Below, piece after piece: positions 15,590 to 23,109 of a stretch of DNA of 30,834 nucleotides (the first letter of the stretch is position 1; each line of letters starts with the position of its first letter). The translations under genes and the position numbers were made by a program. This stretch comes from an uncultured Oceanospirillaceae bacterium (GTDB lineage: Bacteria; Pseudomonadota; Gammaproteobacteria; Pseudomonadales; Oceanobacteraceae). A model generated the notes under the pieces. It was not told where the DNA came from, did no database searches, and worked only from the letters and a program-made list of their open reading frames with translations. The DNA is taken from assembly GCA_937974825.1 (NCBI GenBank), contig CALJVD010000135.1, positions 1 through 30,834 of the forward strand, read 5' to 3'.

Positions 15590-15799
15590 TTAAACCGGAG
15601 TTACGTTTTCAGCTTGTGGACCTTTTTGACCTTGAGTAACTTCCATAGTTACTTGTTGGCCTTCGGTTAGGGTCTTACGGCCGCTACCGTTAATGGCGCT
15701 AAAGTGAACAAATACGTCTTTGCCAGACTCTTGTTCAATGAAGCCGAAACCTTTTTCGTCGTTGAACCATTTAACGGTGCCTTGAATTACATCAGCCAT
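15590..15799 (-). CDS. csp: Cold-shock domain protein (CspA family)
   Basis: A 69-residue single cold-shock domain, an OB-fold nucleic-acid chaperone that binds single-stranded RNA and DNA. RNP1 is KGFGFI (about 16-21) and RNP2 is VFVHF (about 29-33), with the usual start GTVKWFNDEKGFG and end GPQAENV. Length is normal. The gene has a long, structured leader (see the entry at 15823-15970) and a strong terminator right after its stop. AGGA about 12 bases before the ATG may serve as ribosome binding site. Whether it is cold-inducible or constitutive cannot be told from the protein. Confidence 0.96.
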   Translation of the reverse strand: MADVIQGTVKWFNDEKGFGFIEQESGKDVFVHFSAINGSGRKTLTEGQQVTMEVTQGQKGPQAENVTPV

Positions 15800-15822
15800 G
15801 TTGCTTTCTTTCCTAAAGTATT

Positions 15823-15970
15823 GCTAACCAAGTTAGCTTAAATTGCTATTACTTGGCATTTCTATCGATACTGGTATAACAATAATAAATGCCACTCTGA
15901 CCAGTATCTTACATATTATTCATATGGAGCACTCGCCAATCTTGCTTGTCAATCAAGCGGTATGAATAAT
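15823..15970 (-). promoter_or_regulatory. Structured leader region of the cold-shock gene
   Basis: Several perfect inverted repeats fill the 240 bases before csp: GCTAAC-3-GTTAGC (15823-15837), GGCATT (15855-15860) with AATGCC (15888-15893), GATACTGGT (15867-15875) with ACCAGTATC (15900-15908), GCTTG-5-CAAGC (15944-15958) and ATTATTCATA (15915-15924) with TATGAATAAT (15961-15970). The second and third pairs interleave, giving pseudoknot or switch topology. Part of the right end may belong to the nth promoter instead. The transcription start is not resolved. Confidence 0.5.
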
Positions 15971-16043
15971 AGCGCACTTATAGATAAGTACCAAGTGTTT
16001 TATACTAGATGGCTCAAATAACCACTTTTACTTGTAGAAACGA

Positions 16044-16679
16044 ATGAATAAAGCCAAAAGAACAGAAATTTTCCGCCGGTTTCAGCAGCAAAACCCAAAA
16101 CCGGAAACGGAATTAGAGTACTCCAATGAGTTCGAACTGTTAGTGGCCGTGGTTTTATCTGCTCAGGCTACAGATGTGGGAGTCAATAAAGCCACCAGTA
16201 AGTTATTTCCCGTTGCTAACACGCCAGAAGCCATTTATGCGCTTGGGGAAGAGGGTCTGAAAGAATATATTAAGACCATTGGTCTGTTTAACAGCAAAGC
16301 AAAGAATGTAATTAAACTGTGTGAAATGCTTATTAACCTTCATGACAGCAAAGTGCCAGACAATCGTGAAGCCTTAGAAGCTCTCCCAGGTGTTGGCAGA
16401 AAAACCGCTAACGTTGTTCTAAACACCGCCTTTGGACATCCCACCATTGCGGTGGATACTCACATTTTTCGTGTATCAAATCGTACGAAAATAGCCACAG
16501 GTAAAAACGTAAACGAGGTAGAGCAAAAACTACTAAAAGTAGTGCCTAAAGAGTTTATGTTGGACTGCCACCATTGGTTAATACTGCACGGGCGTTATAC
16601 TTGTGTTGCACGCAAACCTAAATGCGGTAGTTGTATCATTGAAGACCTGTGCGAATTTAAAGACAAAACTGACGAATAA
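16044..16679 (+). CDS. nth: Endonuclease III (DNA glycosylase/AP lyase)
   Basis: A base-excision repair enzyme that removes oxidised pyrimidines and cleaves abasic sites. Its 211 residues equal the E. coli length, and the key residues align by number: HhH motif LPGVGRKTA (114-122) with catalytic Lys120, Asp138 in VDTHIFR, and the [4Fe-4S] cluster Cys187-x6-Cys194-x2-Cys197-x5-Cys203. A TATACT (16001-16006) about 38 bases upstream is a likely -10 box. It is the first gene of a same-strand run nth-gloA-rmlC-rmlD-yffB. In many gammaproteobacteria nth follows the rnf operon; rnf is absent here. Confidence 0.96.
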   Translation: MNKAKRTEIFRRFQQQNPKPETELEYSNEFELLVAVVLSAQATDVGVNKATSKLFPVANTPEAIYALGEEGLKEYIKTIGLFNSKAKNVIKLCEMLINLHDSKVPDNREALEALPGVGRKTANVVLNTAFGHPTIAVDTHIFRVSNRTKIATGKNVNEVEQKLLKVVPKEFMLDCHHWLILHGRYTCVARKPKCGSCIIEDLCEFKDKTDE

Positions 16680-16690
16680 CCGGAGATAAA

Positions 16691-17095
16691 ATGCGTATTT
16701 TACATACCATGTTACGAGTAGGTGATCTGCAACGCAGTATCAAATTTTATACCGAAGTCATGGGCATGACCTTACTTCGCCAGCACGACAACGAAGAGTT
16801 TAAATACAGCCTAGCCTTTGTTGGCTACCAACCAGAAAGTGAAGGCGCTGTTATCGAGCTCACTTATAACTGGGGTGAAAGCGAATACGACCTTGGCACA
16901 GGCTATGGCCATATTGCCATCGAAGTCGATAACGCTGCTGAATCGTGCGAGCTCATCCGTAATAACGGCGGTAAGGTAACTCGTGAAGCCGGCCCTGTTA
17001 AAGGCGGTACCACTGTGATCGCATTTGTTGAAGATCCAGACGGCTACAAAATTGAATTAATCGAAAAGAAATCCATCGATAGCGGTGAGTTCTAA
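16691..17095 (+). CDS. gloA: Lactoylglutathione lyase (glyoxalase I)
   Basis: This enzyme converts the methylglyoxal-glutathione hemithioacetal to S-lactoylglutathione. It is a 134-residue two-module glyoxalase fold protein with the four metal ligands at the positions known for the E. coli Ni-type enzyme: His5 (ILHTM), Glu56 (VIELT), His74 (GYGHIA) and Glu122 (KIELIE). A clear GGAG lies 7 bases before ATG 16691, 11 bases after nth. Its stop codon shares one base with the start of rmlC (TAATG), so it is likely cotranslated with the sugar genes. The metabolic link is not obvious. Confidence 0.96.
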   Translation: MRILHTMLRVGDLQRSIKFYTEVMGMTLLRQHDNEEFKYSLAFVGYQPESEGAVIELTYNWGESEYDLGTGYGHIAIEVDNAAESCELIRNNGGKVTREAGPVKGGTTVIAFVEDPDGYKIELIEKKSIDSGEF

Positions 17096-17637
17096 TGCAA
17101 TTAACCCGTTCTTCGGTGTTTGCTGACGTGTACCTTTTAAAAACGACCAAACATTCAGATGAGCGGGGTTTCTTTTCAGAAACGTTCAGAGCCAGTTGGT
17201 TTGATGACATTGCCCCTGGCTTAACCTTTACTCAAGATAACTACTCCTATTCTAAGCAAGGCGTTTTAAGAGGCCTGCACTATCAACTTGAGCGTCCACA
17301 GGGGAAGTTAGTACGCGTAGTGCGTGGCACTATCTTTGATGTAGTAGTGGACTTACGCCAACACTCAAGTACCTTTGGCAAGTGGCAAGGCTTTGAACTA
17401 AGTGCTGACAATCAACACCAGCTCTGGATTCCCCCAGGCTTTGCCCACGGGTTTTATACCGTATCGGCAGAGGCAGACTGCTTATACCGTTGCACAGACT
17501 ACTACGATGCCGAAAGTGAGCGCTCAATCCGTTGGGATGACCCAGATTTAGCCATAGAGTGGCCCATAACTCATGCGCCTATTATCTCTGCTAAAGATCA
17601 ACAGGCCATGGCCTTTAAGCAGGCCGAATATTTTTAA
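17095..17637 (+). CDS. rfbC: dTDP-4-dehydrorhamnose 3,5-epimerase
   Basis: RmlC, a cupin enzyme that epimerises dTDP-4-keto-6-deoxyglucose at C3 and C5, third step of dTDP-L-rhamnose synthesis. It has 180 residues. Visible family features are DERGFFSE (about 22-29), QDNYSYSKQGVLRGLHYQ with the catalytic His62, Lys71 in the QGKLVRVV strand, the WIPPGFAHGF loop (about 111-120) and Tyr131 in CLYRCTDYY. It overlaps the stops of its neighbours by one base on each side. Only rmlC and rmlD are here; rmlA and rmlB must lie elsewhere if the pathway is complete. Confidence 0.95.
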   Translation: MQLTRSSVFADVYLLKTTKHSDERGFFSETFRASWFDDIAPGLTFTQDNYSYSKQGVLRGLHYQLERPQGKLVRVVRGTIFDVVVDLRQHSSTFGKWQGFELSADNQHQLWIPPGFAHGFYTVSAEADCLYRCTDYYDAESERSIRWDDPDLAIEWPITHAPIISAKDQQAMAFKQAEYF

Positions 17638-18533
17638 TGGTGGCACTTAACGTTTTAGTCACAGGTGCTCGTGGTCAGCTTGGGCAAGCCCTGAGTGCAC
17701 TTGAGCTTGATTCATCAATTCAATTTTCTTTTTATTCTAAAGAACAATTAGATATTACCGATTTAGACCAAGTGCGCTTAGTTGTTCAGAAACAAACGCC
17801 CGATATAGTCGTTAATTGCGCCGCCTATACAGCGGTTGATCGAGCTGAGCGTGAGCCCGAGCGTGCCTATTTAGTCAATGAACAAGGCGTTAAGCATTTG
17901 GTTGAAGTCTGTAGAGAGCAGCGTTGTAAGTTGCTACAGATATCAACAGACTATGTGTTCGCAGGCAACACAATAGATGCATATACCGAGCACGACAGTA
18001 CAAGCCCAATCAATATTTATGGAAGCAGCAAACAGGCCGGTGAATTAGCCGCTCTAACACTGGCTGACAATGCATTAATCATACGGACTAGCTGGTTAAT
18101 AAGCGCTTACAGTCACAACTTTTTTAACAGCATATTATTAGCTCTAAAAAACAATAAACCACTGACAGTGGTGAATGATCAATACGGCACACCCACTAAC
18201 GCCAGTGTTTTGGCGGTTTGGATTGTACAGATATTGCCTTTGTTTAATGAAGGGAAGGTACAAGGGATCTATCATGCGGCAGCTTCAACAGCATGCAGTT
18301 GGTATCAGATGGCTGTCGAGATTCAGCGCTTGGCATTAGAAAAGAATATTATTTCTGACAAAATAGAAATAACCCCCATTACTACTGAAAATTACACTTG
18401 TAAAAATAAAGGCTTATTAGCCCCAAGACCCAGTAATTCATCCCTTAGGTCAGATAAGTTGATGCAAGCTCTTGAGGGGGCTTCTATAGGCTGGCAAGCG
18501 ATGGTTAACGAGTGCTTTAACACCAACAACTAA
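17637..18533 (+). CDS. rfbD: dTDP-4-dehydrorhamnose reductase
   Basis: RmlD, the NAD(P)H-dependent last step to dTDP-L-rhamnose, used in cell-surface polysaccharide. This 298-residue SDR protein has the N-terminal nucleotide motif VTGARGQLG (8-16), NCAAYTAVDRAE (about 60-71), STDYVFAG (about 103-110) and the catalytic YGSSK (Tyr128, Lys132). The C-terminal region has RPSNSSLRSDKL, typical of the family. Its ATG overlaps the rmlC TAA by one base. It is followed 15 bases later by the yffB-like gene. Confidence 0.95.
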   Translation: MVALNVLVTGARGQLGQALSALELDSSIQFSFYSKEQLDITDLDQVRLVVQKQTPDIVVNCAAYTAVDRAEREPERAYLVNEQGVKHLVEVCREQRCKLLQISTDYVFAGNTIDAYTEHDSTSPINIYGSSKQAGELAALTLADNALIIRTSWLISAYSHNFFNSILLALKNNKPLTVVNDQYGTPTNASVLAVWIVQILPLFNEGKVQGIYHAAASTACSWYQMAVEIQRLALEKNIISDKIEITPITTENYTCKNKGLLAPRPSNSSLRSDKLMQALEGASIGWQAMVNECFNTNN

Positions 18534-18548
18534 TAACAGGAGATTGTC

Positions 18549-18890
18549 ATGTTTGTTATGTATGGCATTAAAAACTGCGACACCATTAAAAAAGCACGCA
18601 AATGGTTAGAAGAAAACCAAGTCGAATATGAATTTTTTGATTACAAAAAAGAGGGCGTATCGGCAGAGTTAGCCGACACTTTTATAAAAGAATTAGGTTG
18701 GGAAGCGCTCATTAATAAACGTGGTACTACCTGGCGTGCGCTACCAGAAGACACTAAAAACAACATTAACGACAAAGTAGCGAAAGAACTAATGATGGAT
18801 AATCCATCCATTATTAAACGTCCGCTACTGGATACCGGCAGTAAAAAAGTATTGGGTTTTAAAGCAGAGGAATACGAAGCCCTAATCTAA
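18549..18890 (+). CDS. yffB: YffB/ArsC-Spx family reductase-like protein
   Basis: A 113-residue thioredoxin-fold protein of the ArsC/Spx superfamily, YffB branch. The N-terminus MYGIKNCDTIKKARKWLEE carries the single cysteine (Cys10), and the C-terminal motif is IKRPLLD (about 90-96), which in ArsC binds the substrate oxyanion. Related YffB proteins bind glutathione, and their physiological substrate is uncertain, so arsenate reduction should not be assumed. AGGAG precedes ATG 18549 by about 7 bases. It is the last gene of the nth-led run and is followed by a hairpin. In many bacteria this gene sits beside dapE or dapD; that context is not seen here. Confidence 0.88.
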   Translation: MFVMYGIKNCDTIKKARKWLEENQVEYEFFDYKKEGVSAELADTFIKELGWEALINKRGTTWRALPEDTKNNINDKVAKELMMDNPSIIKRPLLDTGSKKVLGFKAEEYEALI

Positions 18891-18903
18891 TTTGAATATT
18901 GCT

Positions 18904-18930
18904 AAGGCGCTGGTCTACACCAGTGCCTTT
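18904..18930 (+). terminator. Probable terminator after yffB
   Basis: An 11-bp stem with one G-T (AAGGCGCTGGT/ACCAGTGCCTT, loop CTAC) ends in only three Ts. It overlaps the 3' end of the convergent DUF819 gene, whose stop codon lies in the loop. It may weakly stop both transcripts. Confidence 0.5.
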
Positions 18931-20096
18931 ACGCTCCACGCCACCATAATGCCTAAATAATTCCCCAAAATATAACCGATAATCGCTGCTGCAAACCCCG
19001 GTACCAGTACGTAACGGTTTTTAAGTGCGCCTGCAATGACAGGGATAAAAGGAACCGACATGACCGCCGCAGAAGCGGTAATTAAAAAGGTATCAACATC
19101 AATCTTAAACATACGACATAAGATTGCCTGTAAAATAAGCGAGCCGATTAAAATCGTACCAATGTAGGCAAACAGGGTAACTTTTAACTCGGTAAATACA
19201 GTGATATCAATCATTGAGCCGGTGGTGAAGCAGAAAATTAAGATCAAATACATGCCTAACGGATAGCTGTTTGGCAGAGCACGAATAAAGGGCACAAAGG
19301 AGGCGCAAACACCTAAGGTGGTAATGGCAATAATAGTAAAGGCTTGTGCCATAGAACCCGATAGCAACCCAGACAGACCCACCGAAATACCAACAATCAG
19401 TGCCGATAAAACGAGCGCAACCAGAGTTTTAGGAATCAGCTTTACGTTCGCGAGTGAGCGATACGAATTAGCCGACTCATCAGCTAAGTGATCAAAGCTA
19501 TTGGTTTCATGCACCGACTCAGGCTCTTTAAAAGGCAGCAAAAACTTACTAAAAATAGGTTTGGCGAGTGTGATAATAAACACTACAAAGATGGCCGACA
19601 GTAAAATATCGTAGGTCAGCATATCGGTGAAAATATCAGTGTCACCATTAATAGCGGTTTTAATGGCGGCCATATTCGGGCCTCCACCTGTGTAAGCACC
19701 TACTGACATCCCTGCGATTTGCCAAATTTCTGGTAAGTGTGGTGCAAAGAAAATAGCCGCAACCATACTGACTAAAATGACTGAAAAGAGCGCAAGGCCT
19801 AAACTCTTAAGCGTATTGCCTGAGGTTTTTAATGCCGTAGGGATATCCATAGAAAAGACCAGTAACGATAACGCCAACGCCACACTGACACTGGAAATAT
19901 CTTCTTGTACCGCTTTAATAGCGCTCTCTTCAGGGATTAAACCGGTTAAGGCTAGGGCAATACCAAGCCCAAAAGATAAAACCACTACGCCAATTTTATC
20001 TAACAGTTGTAAGCGCTGACAAAGCACAATCAAAACAGCCGGTGCCAGTATGTAAAGTGGTATTAACAAGAACAAAGGGTTAAGGCCGTTTAGCAT
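18915..20096 (-). CDS. DUF819 (YjcL-like) family multi-pass membrane protein
   Basis: A 393-residue integral membrane protein with about ten or eleven hydrophobic helices. The family mark VGAYTGGGPNMAAIKTA (about 132-148) resembles the glycine-rich substrate loop of secondary carriers. A hydrophilic cytoplasmic loop (about 190-215) divides two halves that look like internal repeats. The second half has a comparable region, AAVMSVPFIPVIAGALKNR. DUF819 proteins are uncharacterised; carriers for amino acids or peptides have been suggested from context. Here the gene lies 30 bases downstream of a PLP enzyme on the same strand, which supports an amino-acid substrate by inference. AGG about 11 bases upstream could be the ribosome binding site. 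Confidence 0.75.
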   Translation of the reverse strand: MLNGLNPLFLLIPLYILAPAVLIVLCQRLQLLDKIGVVVLSFGLGIALALTGLIPEESAIKAVQEDISSVSVALALSLLVFSMDIPTALKTSGNTLKSLGLALFSVILVSMVAAIFFAPHLPEIWQIAGMSVGAYTGGGPNMAAIKTAINGDTDIFTDMLTYDILLSAIFVVFIITLAKPIFSKFLLPFKEPESVHETNSFDHLADESANSYRSLANVKLIPKTLVALVLSALIVGISVGLSGLLSGSMAQAFTIIAITTLGVCASFVPFIRALPNSYPLGMYLILIFCFTTGSMIDITVFTELKVTLFAYIGTILIGSLILQAILCRMFKIDVDTFLITASAAVMSVPFIPVIAGALKNRYVLVPGFAAAIIGYILGNYLGIMVAWSVKALV

Positions 20097-20126
20097 TATT
20101 GTTGCCTATTTAATTATTTTTATCGC

Positions 20127-21368
20127 TTAGTTAATAGTGTCTGAATTAGTCAGCATTGGAAACCCCTCTGGGTGATCAAATACAGACCACCAGTCAGAAA
20201 TCTTACCATTGTCATAAACGGCAATATGACCGAACTGTAAAAATATCGCTTCACTTTGAGTCGGGCGGAAAAACATAAAATCATCGACCTTAAGGTCAGA
20301 ACTAGCAGGTAGCTCATAAAACTCTTGGTTGCTAGAGCGTCCGAATATGCTGCTAATTTTGGCCGACTTAGGATAGCTAGGCGTTGCCAACCAGTTACCG
20401 CCGTATATATAGCAACCGGCTTTAGGCAATAAGCCTAACAAACGCAGTAGAGCAGACAGCTTAGGTGCTTCCGGAATTTCAGGGTGCTCAATACGCTTTA
20501 AAACGGGGGCGGCAATAAAGGCTGCAGGTAAGTGCTTTTCTAGGGTGGGCACATCGAAGTCTGTCGGCTTAACCAATGCTGAAGCCGTGGCTATTTCATT
20601 GGCGACAATATCATCATGCTCGTCATCGTAAAGTGAATAAGTCGAACTGCCGCCAGTGTTTAGGCACAAGTCTTTTAGTACGTCATCACCTAAGGTAGAG
20701 CGTATTAAGTCGGTAAAGAGTTTGTAGCGTGATCGAGTCGACTGAAAAGCGACCGGTAAGCCACCTAAGAACGCAGGAATCTTACTGATATGCGCATCGT
20801 AACCCATTAGCCCGCCTAGGCTTAAATGCGGTGACTCATGCACTTTTTTAAGAAGCTGCACAAAGGTGCTGTCAGGTTTAAAACCACCTCTATGTAAGCC
20901 AATATCAACTTCTAAGCTAATGCGAATGGTTGTGTTTAACTCTTTGGCTAACTGTTCATACTGTTCGGCACGTTCGGGGCTATCAATTAACCACTGTAAT
21001 TGCAGTTCTGGCGCAAAACACAGGCTCGCTTGTTGTTGATACCAAGCATAAAAATACTTGGCGGCGGCCAGTGGCATCGGTTTGCCCAGGAGTATATCGG
21101 CGGCTGGTACCTGTTGAATTAACTCCATTAAAAACGGCAGATGAAAGCTCATTAAGCGTACTGTGCCAGCGCGTCGCATAATATGCTGCAGCATCGGAAT
21201 GGACGGCAAAGACTTAGCCACAATGCGGTAATCAAAGCCGCTGCTTAACGTATTGGTGAGTAAGTCGATATTTTTGTTAAAACGCTCTTTATCAACAATC
21301 AGTGTGGGGGTGCAAATACCTGCATCTGTTAATGCCTTAGATAACTGCTTGTAATAGAGGTCTGTCAT
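20127..21368 (-). CDS. Fold-type III PLP enzyme (alanine racemase-like N domain; D-amino-acid aldolase/dehydratase group)
   Basis: A 413-residue protein with the alanine-racemase TIM-barrel N domain. TPTLIVDKERFNKNI (about 20-34) is followed by the PLP lysine in YRIVAKSLPS (Lys52). EVDIGLHRGGF (about 153-163) and GGLMGYDAHI are strands typical of the D-threonine aldolase/D-serine dehydratase (DSD1) relatives. The C-terminal domain ends with FFRPTQSEAIFLQFG; the His-x-Cys metal pair of true D-serine dehydratases is not seen, so the reaction is open. It heads a likely operon with the DUF819 protein and lies behind an 18-bp palindrome. I infer use of a D- or hydroxy-amino acid imported by its partner. 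PLP fold firm, substrate unknown. Confidence 0.72.
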   Translation of the reverse strand: MTDLYYKQLSKALTDAGICTPTLIVDKERFNKNIDLLTNTLSSGFDYRIVAKSLPSIPMLQHIMRRAGTVRLMSFHLPFLMELIQQVPAADILLGKPMPLAAAKYFYAWYQQQASLCFAPELQLQWLIDSPERAEQYEQLAKELNTTIRISLEVDIGLHRGGFKPDSTFVQLLKKVHESPHLSLGGLMGYDAHISKIPAFLGGLPVAFQSTRSRYKLFTDLIRSTLGDDVLKDLCLNTGGSSTYSLYDDEHDDIVANEIATASALVKPTDFDVPTLEKHLPAAFIAAPVLKRIEHPEIPEAPKLSALLRLLGLLPKAGCYIYGGNWLATPSYPKSAKISSIFGRSSNQEFYELPASSDLKVDDFMFFRPTQSEAIFLQFGHIAVYDNGKISDWWSVFDHPEGFPMLTNSDTIN

Positions 21369-21409
21369 AGTGCCTTCCAGATTTGCATACGCTGTGCTTA
21401 TTATTTTTA

Positions 21410-21427
21410 ATGGTACACTTGTACCAT
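21410..21427. promoter_or_regulatory. 18-bp operator-like palindrome upstream of the PLP enzyme
   Basis: ATGGTACA-CT-TGTACCAT, with perfect 8-bp arms, is centred about 50 bases before the start codon. On the minus strand it directly follows a TATTAT that could be a -10 box (with a weak TTTTTG 17 bases earlier). The TGGTnn...nnACCA form recalls sites of GntR-family repressors, but no regulator gene is adjacent. Confidence 0.55.
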
Positions 21428-21536
21428 AATAAAAAGCGGGCAGCTAGACAAAAATGTCTAAAGCAAGACAAACACAAAGCGTTCAAAGCGTTAGAGTAGG
21501 GAGAAGTATAGGGACTCTATCGAGCGATAGGGGAGC

Positions 21537-22790
21537 TTAGCCCCAAATCGCACGAAAGATAAAGAAGAAAATAATAGAAAGCGTTGCGCCTGCAGGTAAG
21601 GTAACCAACCATGAAACAAAGATTGAACCCACCTTGCGGTAGTTAAGAGACTCACCACCTACGGCTAAACCAACACCTAAAATAGCACCCACTAGAATTT
21701 GAGTACTTGAAACAGGTAGACCGGTTGCAGAGGCTACCACAACGGTAATGGCGGTTGCTAGGGTCGCTGCAAAACCACGACTAGGTGTTAACTGAGTAAT
21801 ACCTGAACCGATGGTTGCAATAACACGGTGACCAAAACTGACTAAACCAACCACAATACCGACTGCACCAATTAACAGAACCCACATAGGTACACTGCTG
21901 GCAGAAGTTACTAAACCACCGCTGCTAACAACACCATAAATAGCGGCAACCGGACCAACTGCGTTAGCAACATCGTTAGAACCGTGAGCAAATGCCATAG
22001 CACATGCGGTGAATACCATTAGTACAGAGAAGACTCTATCAATTCCGTTCTCTTTGCCTGCTTGGCTATCGATGGTACGGCCAATTACGTAGTAGCCAAT
22101 AATCATCACAGCAATACTAACAAACAGAGAGTAGAACGCGGCTTGACCGAAGGTTAAATTAAACCCTAAATGTTTTAAGCCTTTTAGAAGAGTAACCATT
22201 GAAATAACAAAGCCGGCCATCATGACATACCAAGGTACGATTAGACGTGACTGAGCTAATGGATCTTCTTTTTTGAGAATCAGCACTTGCATGCTGCGGA
22301 ATAAGATAAAAGAGATGGTACCTGCAACAGCGGGAGAGATAACCCAACTTGCTGCAATATTGCCGACTTCACTCCAGTTGACCGCTTCCATGGAAATCCC
22401 CACAGCAGCAAAACCAACAACAGCACCGACTAATGAATGCGTTGTCGATACAGGCCAGCCTCTAAACGAAGCAATCAAGAGCCATGTACCAGAGGCAAGC
22501 AAAGAACCAAGCATACCGAACACTAATAAGTCGGCATGATCTTTAATAGCATCAATATCAAACAGACCTTTGCGAATCGTTTCTGTTACTTCACCACCTG
22601 CTAAAAAAGCACCGGCGAACTCAAAAACAACAGCAACAAGAATGGCTTGCTTAACAGTTAAAGCTTTAGAGCCAACTGACGTTCCAATTGCGTTAGCAAC
22701 ATCATTGGCGCCGATACCCCAGGCCATAAATAGACCGAAGACACAGGCTAAAATTACAAACAGCTGACCATGGGTAGCAATAAGCTCCAT
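21537..22790 (-). CDS. pitA: PiT family inorganic phosphate transporter
   Basis: A low-affinity phosphate (metal-phosphate) permease, 417 residues. The two PiT signature repeats are both present: GANDVANAIGTSVGSKALT near the N-terminus and GSNDVANAVGPVAAIYG in the second half, in opposite topology halves. About ten to twelve membrane helices are visible. SGLVT-like and PVSSTQILVGAILGVG motifs in the C-terminal repeat mirror PVSTTHSLVGAVVGF in the first. I chose ATG 22790 (MELIATHG) because GAGGAG lies 6-7 bases upstream; an in-frame upstream start at 22820 would encode that ribosome binding site. The DUF47/PhoU-like partner often found before pit is absent. No Pho box was seen. Confidence 0.93.
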   Translation of the reverse strand: MELIATHGQLFVILACVFGLFMAWGIGANDVANAIGTSVGSKALTVKQAILVAVVFEFAGAFLAGGEVTETIRKGLFDIDAIKDHADLLVFGMLGSLLASGTWLLIASFRGWPVSTTHSLVGAVVGFAAVGISMEAVNWSEVGNIAASWVISPAVAGTISFILFRSMQVLILKKEDPLAQSRLIVPWYVMMAGFVISMVTLLKGLKHLGFNLTFGQAAFYSLFVSIAVMIIGYYVIGRTIDSQAGKENGIDRVFSVLMVFTACAMAFAHGSNDVANAVGPVAAIYGVVSSGGLVTSASSVPMWVLLIGAVGIVVGLVSFGHRVIATIGSGITQLTPSRGFAATLATAITVVVASATGLPVSSTQILVGAILGVGLAVGGESLNYRKVGSIFVSWLVTLPAGATLSIIFFFIFRAIWG

Positions 22791-22820
22791 AGTGGACTCC
22801 TCAAACAAAAGCGCGCGCAT

Positions 22821-23109
22821 TCTACCGCACCATCTTTGCAGTGCCTAGAGATACTTTGGTTTAAATGATGATTTTAGACAAAAGATGCTTATTATTCCGT
22901 CTAAAATAAGCTTTGTTTAAAATTTCTCATTTAAGATAATGGCGCATGATGCTTTAAAAGCATTAAGTAGTAAACGGATATAAAAAGCCGTTATACTAAA
23001 AGACCATAACAAATGGCTTGAAAGCGAGCGTTTAGTAAATACAAAAAATAAATATTATTTTCTAAGTAGTCGCACAAAACACACTTAATCGACAATAAAC
23101 GGTGTTTAC
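22821..23109. promoter_or_regulatory. Divergent pitA / mvaT-like intergenic region rich in inverted repeats
   Basis: The roughly 300 bases hold no gene. ATTTTAGAC (22871-22879) pairs with GTCTAAAAT (22899-22907), and GCTTATT (22887-22893) pairs with AATAAGC (22905-22911); the two overlap and exclude each other. Nearer the mvaT-like gene are ATGCTTT-A-AAAGCAT (22949-22963) and AACGG-10-CCGTT (22973-22992). A TATACT at 22992-22997 is a plausible -10 box for the plus-strand gene. The region is very AT-rich, which would suit autoregulation by an H-NS/MvaT-type protein. Confidence 0.5.

Noticed and set aside
21500..21536. Hairpin CTATC-GCTC-GATAG as the pitA terminator
   Set aside because: Only 5 bp of stem and no T tract on the minus strand.
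22791..23109. Pho box upstream of pitA
   Set aside because: No tandem CTGTCAT-like direct repeats with 4-base spacing were seen.
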